Assembly: GCF_050948175.1 (NCBI RefSeq)
Contig: NC_135208.1
Location: 3,162,001-3,226,000 of the forward strand
From: Xylocopa sonorina
Lineage: Eukaryota; Arthropoda; Insecta; Hymenoptera; Apidae
Length of the DNA stretch: 64,000 bases
Direction of reading: 5' to 3'
Numbering within the stretch: position 1 is the stretch's first letter; the number at the start of each line of letters is the position of its first letter. Below are positions 58,375 to 64,000 of this stretch, in pieces. The notes under the pieces were generated by a model. It had not been told where the DNA came from. It was given only the letters and a program-made list of their open reading frames with translations, and searched no databases. A program made the translations under genes and the position numbers.

Positions 58375-58870
58375 TTCTCTCGTTCAGTTTAAAGAATTTT
58401 TTTTATGGAAGTTGAACAGGTTTTCCTTTAAGAATTTTTCTAAAGAAAACGAACAGGTTTTTCTAAAAATTCTGTGGTTATTTTATTGCTGCAAGTTCTC
58501 TTCTGTGTTTCTAATAAATAGATTTCTAATTGGTTCATTTGGTTCAGAGAATTTTTTTTTCTAAGAAAGATGAAGAGGTTTCTCCTTTAAGAATTTTTCA
58601 AAAGAAAACGAAGAGGTTTTTCTTAAATTTTATAGTTGTATTTATTGCTGTAAGTTCTCTTTTGTGTCTCTACTAAATAGATTTTTAATTGGTTCATTTA
58701 ATTTAGAGATTTTATTGGCTCATTTGGTTCAGAGAATTTTTTTTAAGGTAGATGAAGAGGTTTTTCTTTAAGAATTTTTTGAAAGAAAACGAAGAGGTCT
58801 TTTTTTAAATCTTGTGGTTGTATTTATTACTGTAAGTTCTTCTGTGTCTCTCGTAAATGGATTTTGCAAT
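58375..58870 (+). repeat. Tandem array, about 180-bp period (3 copies)
   Basis: 'aagatgaagaggtttntcctttaagaatttttcaaaagaaaacgaagaggtttttctt' and 'gtatttattgctgtaagttctcttctgtgtctct' recur near 58410, 58570 and 58745. Confidence 0.87.
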
Positions 58871-59809
58871 GTGCTTAGCAGGTGTGACGATGCAGCTCTC
58901 GAAATGGCTGCCAAGTATGGAATTGTGTTTGCAGAGCTGTTGTGAATGCAATGAACATTCGTTTTGATGAGTTTTCTTACTGAAAACTTCAGTTTATCTT
59001 TCTTAAAATTAAAAACTGCTGATACTCTGCTGTTAGAATTAATTTTGTGAAAAAATTAAAGCATTTTAGATTAGATTTTAGAAATTAAAGATTTTAGAGG
59101 CTTAGAATTTCTGTAAAATTGGGTTGGTTATTACAAAATAAGAGTCAATTTCCTTTGAGAAATTCAAAAGAAACGAGATTGAGAAGCATTGTTATTGCAA
59201 TTTGTAATTTGATTCTGAAAATTGTGAAATCACAGTCGACTTGCGATATTAAATTAGAAATATAAGAAGTAATTAAAGAAAAATCCTTATCTAACTCAAA
59301 GAAACTAGTCTAAGAAGCATTATTGGTTAAATTAAAAGAGAAAACCAGTGAAAGTATCTTAATTTGTCATTCAATTCTCAAAACTTATTAAACCACCCTT
59401 AATCTGTAATATTATTGAAGTAATCTAAGAGAAATCCCTTTCAGTCTCTCAACAAAAATAAAATCGCCGCAAACTCTCTCAAAAGATAAAATCAAAGCAG
59501 TCCAAGCAATCGAACCAAAAATCAGTCTCTCAACAATAAATAAAATCATCGCGAACTCTGCCTAAACGTAAAATGAAAGCAATCGAGCCGAAAAACCGTC
59601 TCGCAGCATAAATAAAATCGCGGCGACGTTTCCACGAAGCAATTTCGCGTAGCCGCGGGGCGATTCGTAGCCGGTCGAGTGTTCGAATTTTTCAAAACAA
59701 ACAGTGCGTCGCGCGCGTATTGGCGCGCAGGTTGCGCGCGCAGCTCGCTTCTCGTGTCGTCGTCCCGCGCTCAGTTTCGCGTGGGCGCCCCCTGCGTGCG
59801 CCTCGTCGC
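58871..59809. other. AT-rich then GC-rich unique DNA upstream of exon 5; no gene seen
   Basis: AT-rich, weakly repetitive to about 59560 ('ctctcaacaaanataaaatc' twice near 59455 and 59530), then CpG-rich at about 59610-59810. Candidate regulatory island close to exon 5. Confidence 0.3.
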
Positions 59810-60235
59810 CCCTTTTCTTTCTCTTTCTCTCTCTTTTCCTCTCTCTCACACTCTCTCACACTCTCTTTCTCTCTCTTACACACTCTCTTTCTCTCTCTCA
59901 CACACTCTCGTACTCTTGTACTCTCTTTCTCTCTCTCTCACTCTCTCACTCACTCACTCTCGTACTCTCTTTCTCTCTCTCTCACTCTCTCACTCTCTTA
60001 CTCACTCACTCTCTCACTCTCTCACTCACTCACTCTCGTACTCTCTTTCTCTCTCTCTCACTCTCTCACTCACTCACTCACTCACTCACTCACTCACTCA
60101 CTCTCTCACTCACTCACTCTCGTACTCTTGTACTCTCTTTCTCACTCTCTCACTCACTCACTCTCGTACTCTTGTACTCTCTTTCTCACTCTCTCACTCA
60201 CTCACTCTCGTACTCTCGTACCCTCTTTTTCTCTG
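59810..60235 (+). repeat. Long pyrimidine-rich simple repeat (CT/CACT) just before exon 5
   Basis: More than 400 bases of ctctcactctctcactcactcact, with a recurring ctcgtactcttgtactctctttctctc higher-order phrase. All three + frames are open and translate to Ser/Leu/His/Thr strings; these are not genes. The acceptor of exon 5 lies about 50 bp beyond the end. Confidence 0.97.
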
Positions 60236-60287
60236 TTTGTCGCGCGCTGCTGGTGCATTGTACATCGTGAATGTATTTTCTTTTCAG

Positions 60288-60351
60288 GTATCGCCGACAA
60301 TAGCGAGCCTGGCGGCGATGAAGGTGGAGACAGCTGACCCGAAGGTTTCCG
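60288..60351 (+). CDS. cas: castor-like exon 5 (residues 392-412, 64 nt)
   Basis: A short exon bounded by tgtattttcttttcag (ends 60287) and GTGAGT (starts 60352). It enters in phase 0, matching exon 4, and leaves in phase 1. It reads VSPTIASLAAMKVETADPKVSG, where the last Gly needs the next exon. MKVE fits the SUMO psi-K-x-E pattern, as does VKEE in exon 4. The exon sits just after a several-hundred-base CT/CA simple repeat. Its small size makes it a candidate for alternative inclusion, but skipping it would shift the frame unless the following exon also changes. Confidence 0.75.
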
Positions 60352-60989
60352 GTGAGTTACTATTTCCGCCTCCTTACGGAATTATCGGGATCGTAATTAG
60401 ATTCAAATCGAGTCTTCCGCCGTTCGACGACCCTGCGCTCGACCGCCGCGCAGACAGGAAGAGGGGGAGGGGGGGAGGGGTTAACGAATGGAAAATAAAA
60501 ATACAGAAAGAGAGAGCAGATGACACGATGGGGGCGAGGGTCGCGAGGCTTACTGCGCTCGTCGAAATCGACGATCTGGGCTTCGATTAATCGATACTCG
60601 CGCGCATACTTTGAGACGAAGATGCCTCTGTTCGGTCTTATTGGGTTGCACAAAAACCAAATTTACTCTGTAATTCTTCGTTTATTTGGTCAATTGCTTC
60701 GTTATAATGGACGTAGAGATCCATTGACGTGATTTGTATGGAGTTGATACATAATTAACTGTTTTTAAATTAAGATAGAAGTAGTGAGACGAAGCAAAAG
60801 ACTAGTCAACGTGCTACTTTAAGTTTCACTAAACTCAAAAGGGCTGAATAAACCCACAAATAACTTCATCATTCCCAAAATGAATCAATTATCGCCACAC
60901 AACACCAAAACCTCTCAAATTAAAAAACTTATTGCCACATAAATATTTTACAAGTCTCCTCTTCGAGAGAGTGTTCCATCAAGGTGGAC
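60352..60989. other. Start of intron 5, unique; no gene seen
   Basis: GC-rich to about 60600 (a G-run gagggggagggggggaggggtt at about 60460), then AT-rich. The 303-codon frame that reads through exon 5 comes from the simple repeat and stops at 60590. Confidence 0.4.
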
Positions 60990-61615
60990 CAAAATGGCCT
61001 CTGAAAGCTTCAGAACCTCGCGAATTAAAAATTTATCGAGTAAAGAATGATTGTACCTCGCGAATTAAAAAAACCTATTGACTAATGAATGATTATACCT
61101 CGCGAATTAAAAAATGTATTGACTAATGAACGATTTGTAAGTCCTCTCACGAGAGTGTTGCATCAAGTGGGACCAAAATGGCCCCAGAAACCTCAAGAAC
61201 CTCGCGAATTAAAAAATCTATTGACTAATGAATGATTGTAGGAGCAAAATGGCCTCTGAAATCTTCAGAACCTCGCGAATTAAAAAATCTATTGACTAAT
61301 GAATGATTGTAGGACCAAAATGGCCTCTGAAAGCTTCAGAATCTGGCGAATTAAAAAATTTATTGACTAATGAATGATTGTAGGACCAAAATGGCCTCTG
61401 AAAGCTTCAGAATCTGGCGAATTAAAAAATTTATTGACTAATGAATGATTGTAGGACCAAAATGGCCTCTGAAAGCTTCAGAACCTGGCGAATTAAAAAA
61501 TTTATCGACTAAACAATGATTGTACCTCGCGAATTAAAAAGTTTATTGACTACTGAATGATTTTTAAGTCCCCTGGCGAGAGTGTTGCATCAAGTGGGAC
61601 CAAAATGGCCGCGAG
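60990..61615 (+). repeat. 71-bp tandem repeat (5 copies) plus flanking diverged units
   Basis: 'aaaatggcctctgaaagctt' units: aaaatggcc at 61246, 61317, 61388 and 61459 exactly 71 bp apart. Older units near 60991, 61173 and 61601 add 'cgagagtgttgcatcaagtgggac'. Linker 'cctcgcgaattaaaaaatntattgactaatgaatgattgta'. Confidence 0.95.
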
Positions 61616-62074
61616 ACGCTTCAGAACGTCGCGTACCTTTTCTGAACAGTTCGTAAAGCCGCTGTGCACAATGGTCCCGCATTAATCGCGTCGATTACGA
61701 GTTCCCACGGCCACGTGCGGCATCCGTGAATCAGTTCTTCATCCGATCCGGCTGACTGGAATCGGGCCAGGCCTCGTAAATCATCGGAACCTGACGAAAC
61801 GAGTCCGTGTGTCCCATGGCTTTCAGCGTTTCGTGGCCAGAGGGGCCACCTTCCCCCTTTATTGGAATATCCGCCCACAGCATTATGGGAATTATCAAGG
61901 AAATGGGACGAGCAGAAGCGGAGCGGGTCAGAAAAAGAGGAAGAACGCGAGGTGGAAACAGAGAATGCTGGTACCCCAATGCGACCACCCCAGCGGTCGA
62001 TAAGGGATCGCTGCTTCCGTTGGTGGCGCGAGTGAGATCGTGCGCCATGTTTAGTAACCGCCAATCACGCTTCA
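61616..62074. other. Unique GC-rich island; no gene seen
   Basis: Overlapping frames of 97-172 codons on both strands, no domain. Contains ccacggccacgtgcgg (E-box CACGTG) near 61705. Confidence 0.35.
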
Positions 62075-62610
62075 CTATTCGTATTACGTCAATTTCGTAA
62101 CTAAAAACAGCATTTTTCGCTCTAAAATTGCGATTTTTCGAAGCACAATAGCAAGAATTGGTTGCAGTGCGTTGTATGAGGCGTTGTAATTGGTTCGTCG
62201 ATGTTTTAATGAGTGTAAAGGTTACGTTTGCTCGCAAAGGGATTCCCAATCACTCCACTGCTCGTATTACATCAATTTCGTAACTAAAAACAGCATTTTT
62301 CGCTCTACAATTGCGATTTTTCGAAGCACAATAGCAAGAATTGATTGCATTACGTTGTATAAGGCGTTGTGATTGGCTCGTCGAAGTTCTGACGCTCGTA
62401 AAGATTACGTTTGCTAGCAAAGGGATTCTCAATCTCATATCCCACCAATTTCGTACCTAAAAACAGCATTTTTCGCTTTAAAATTGCAACTTATCGAAAC
62501 ACAATAGCGACAATCGACTGCATCCACGTTGCACGAGGCGTTGTGATAGGCTCGTCGAAGTTCTGACGCTCGCAAAGGTTACATTTCCTCGCAAAGGGAT
62601 TCCAAAAGCC
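62075..62610 (+). repeat. About 178-bp tandem repeat (3 copies)
   Basis: 'caatttcgtaactaaaaacagcatttttcgct' starts near 62089, 62271 and 62445. Each unit continues with 'gcgatttttcgaagcacaatagcaagaattg...cgttgtatgaggcgttgtgattgg' and 'ttacgtttgctcgcaaagggattc'. Confidence 0.94.
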
Positions 62611-63559
62611 CGCAACGAGGCAAAAAAGTCCCCGAGCGGCCCCTCGCTCTCAAACCGACGTGCAGGCTTAATTTTAGCCGATCGATCGGCCGCAGAATAG
62701 ACAAGTCACTGACTCGCGCAGAATTCCATTAATTATAGTACATCGTTTCGATCGGATGGTTGCGCAATACTCGTCTTATAAATAAGCCAGAGGTATCTCA
62801 CGACGATCGAGTTGTCGATTTCTCGTCGCAGCCTCGCAGCGTTTCGCCCTGGCTCTCGCGAAAAACGAGCAAACGAACGCTCGCGCCTCGCAGTCGAGGG
62901 GGTGGGGGGTTGGGGACCGGAAATTGGGGCGATCGTTGGACAAAAGAAGCAGATCGTTCGCCACTGCTCAGTCGATATTCGACGAACTCGAGTCGCGTCT
63001 CGAAACTCTGGCTGCCCAAATCGAATGAAATTAAAAGAAAAAAAAAAAAAAAAGGGAGCTGAAGAGACGATGCTCGCAGTGCTCGCGTGTGCGTGTTTTC
63101 GTGTGTGTGTGTGTGTTTGCTTGCTCTCGTCAGTGTTAAACTGAGGACGACGGGGCAGAGGGGGAGAGGGCAGCAATCAAAGCTGATTAAGCCCACAACT
63201 GGGGAATCTGTGGGGCCAGTGTCTCACGCCAATCTCGCCCAATCAGCCGGTTGGCCGGGGAGATTTAAAAAATAGAATGCCTACTGTCAATTGTCCCATA
63301 ATTTAAATAAATCGAATAAATGGACAAAGTGGCCAATTAGAGTAGTTGCTGCTTGCTGCTTTAACGCATTATTCGCTCTTTCTCGCGGTGTCTTCGCCCG
63401 ACCGTCCCAACCCCCGCACCCCACCCTTCTCTCTCACCCCCCTCTTCTTCTTCTCACGCCCCAAATGTACGCTTGGTCTTCTTTGGTCCATCGAAATCCT
63501 CCGTTTTCGAAGTCGAATCGCGTTGAATTCGATGCTGATTGGAGCAACTTGCATTCTTG
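62611..63559. other. Unique GC-richer island with simple runs; no gene seen
   Basis: Includes a 15-17 base A-run at about 63036-63052 and a GT run at about 63098-63117. Many overlapping open frames (97-147 codons) on both strands without domains. Confidence 0.35.
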
Positions 63560-64000
63560 TGGTTTGAGGCTCTTTGATTGGACTGTGACTGCGCCATCTT
63601 TTGTCTTTTTATGCTTTTAAGATTGGTAATTGTATGCTTTGATTATATTTCAAGCATCTGCTTTGAAAGATTCAAGGAATAGAGTTGCTGCGGACCATTT
63701 TGCACCTTAGGTGCTCTCTTGGGATTTAAGCTTCCGTAATTTAAGCATTGCTACGCCATCTTTTATTTTTCTACGCTTCTGAAATTGCTAATTGTATGCT
63801 TTGATTATATTTCAAGCATCTGCTTTGAAAGATTCAAGGAATAGAGTTGCTGTGGACCATTTTGCACCTTGGGTGCTCTCTTGGGTGCCCTCTTGGGATT
63901 TAATCTTCTCTAATTCAAGCATTGCTACGCCATCTTTTATTTTTCTGTATTTCTGAGCTCACTAATTGAAGGCTTCAACTATTTTCCAAACATTTTCCTC
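63560..64000 (+). repeat. Tandem array, about 190-bp period (2.3 copies, continues past the window)
   Basis: 'ctacgccatcttttatttttctacgcttctgaaattgctaattgtatgctttgattatatttcaagcatctgctttgaaagattcaaggaatagagttgctg' recurs near 63590, 63752 and 63927. 'ttgggtgctctcttgggatttaa' is itself partly duplicated in the second unit. Confidence 0.9.

Larger units (their letters stand above)
11844..64000 (+). other. cas: castor/CASZ1-like gene, 5' part (gene extent in this window)
   Basis: Gene-level entry for five joined exons on the + strand with introns of 211, 1462, 35539 and 10025 bp and a fifth intron open at the window edge. Seen: every junction has a GT donor (GTAAGT or GTGAGT) and an AG acceptor, and phases match (1, 0, 1, 0, then 1 going out). 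Known: Castor/CASZ1 are nuclear C2H2 zinc-finger transcription factors that act in neuroblast temporal identity in Drosophila and in heart and neural development in vertebrates. Inference: the family call rests mainly on the REYAESTMQELLAIYGL block in exon 3, which resembles the CASZ1 N-terminal block, plus a KRK motif near the N-terminus. The zinc fingers are not visible here, so the name stays provisional. Upstream non-coding exons are likely, because exon 1 has a strong acceptor in front of it. Confidence 0.68.

Noticed and set aside
59679..60590. 303-codon + strand open frame
   Set aside because: Most of it is the CT/CACT simple repeat read as Ser/Leu/His/Thr. The short real exon 5 inside it is bounded by splice sites.
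1..64000. tRNA and rRNA genes
   Set aside because: I looked for the GTTCGAATC-type T-loop with a matching A box and acceptor stem, and for rRNA-like blocks, and found none convincing by eye. A covariance-model scan would settle it.
1..64000. Intact transposable elements or viral remnants
   Set aside because: No frame shows transposase, integrase or reverse transcriptase motifs, and I saw no terminal repeats with target duplications.

Overview
This window looks like insect nuclear DNA. The only protein-coding gene I can support is spliced with canonical GT-AG introns, and there are no bacterial-style operons, no RNA genes and no recognisable transposase or reverse transcriptase. The gene is on the + strand: the 5' part of a castor/CASZ1-type zinc-finger transcription factor. 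The order Hymenoptera is a guess from overall sequence character and the poly-Q and regulatory style. It is not proven.

Five exons can be joined without breaking frame: 11844-11908 (short 5'UTR plus start), 12120-12541, 14004-14286, 49826-50262 and 60288-60351. Their phases agree at every junction, and together they give 412 codons plus one base. The protein read so far has a KRKNFKP basic motif, an acidic stretch, a PMDLS (CtBP-type) motif, a segment resembling the N-terminal 'YAxSTMxE(L/F)L' block of vertebrate CASZ1, a Pro-rich region, a poly-Q tract and NPxLAQLLQQN repeats. The zinc fingers expected of the family are not in the window and should lie beyond 64000.

Introns are 211 bp, 1.46 kb, 35.5 kb and 10.0 kb, and a fifth runs off the end. 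About 11.8 kb of upstream sequence precedes the first recognised exon. Almost all non-coding sequence alternates between two textures. One is AT-rich short tandem arrays, mostly 2-10 copies. Many have periods of about 160-190 bp; others are 30, 35, 51, 60, 71, 80, 100, 103 or 112 bp. The other is GC-richer, non-repetitive islands of about 0.3-1 kb. Most arrays are unrelated to one another, but at least three families recur in separate places, one of them in both orientations. Several arrays change orientation internally and create long inverted repeats; one has perfect 41-bp arms.

The islands are plausible enhancers or other constrained non-coding DNA of a developmental regulator, but nothing here proves it. 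Most long open frames are by-products of repeats whose period is a multiple of three, or antisense shadows of GC-rich exons. I found no evidence of a novel multi-gene system. The most unusual content is the repeat architecture of the introns and a few motif-dense arrays: an ETS-like array at 16-17 kb, a palindromic GACGGCTATAGACGTC array next to exon 4, and higher-order 30-bp repeats at 32.5-34.4 kb.
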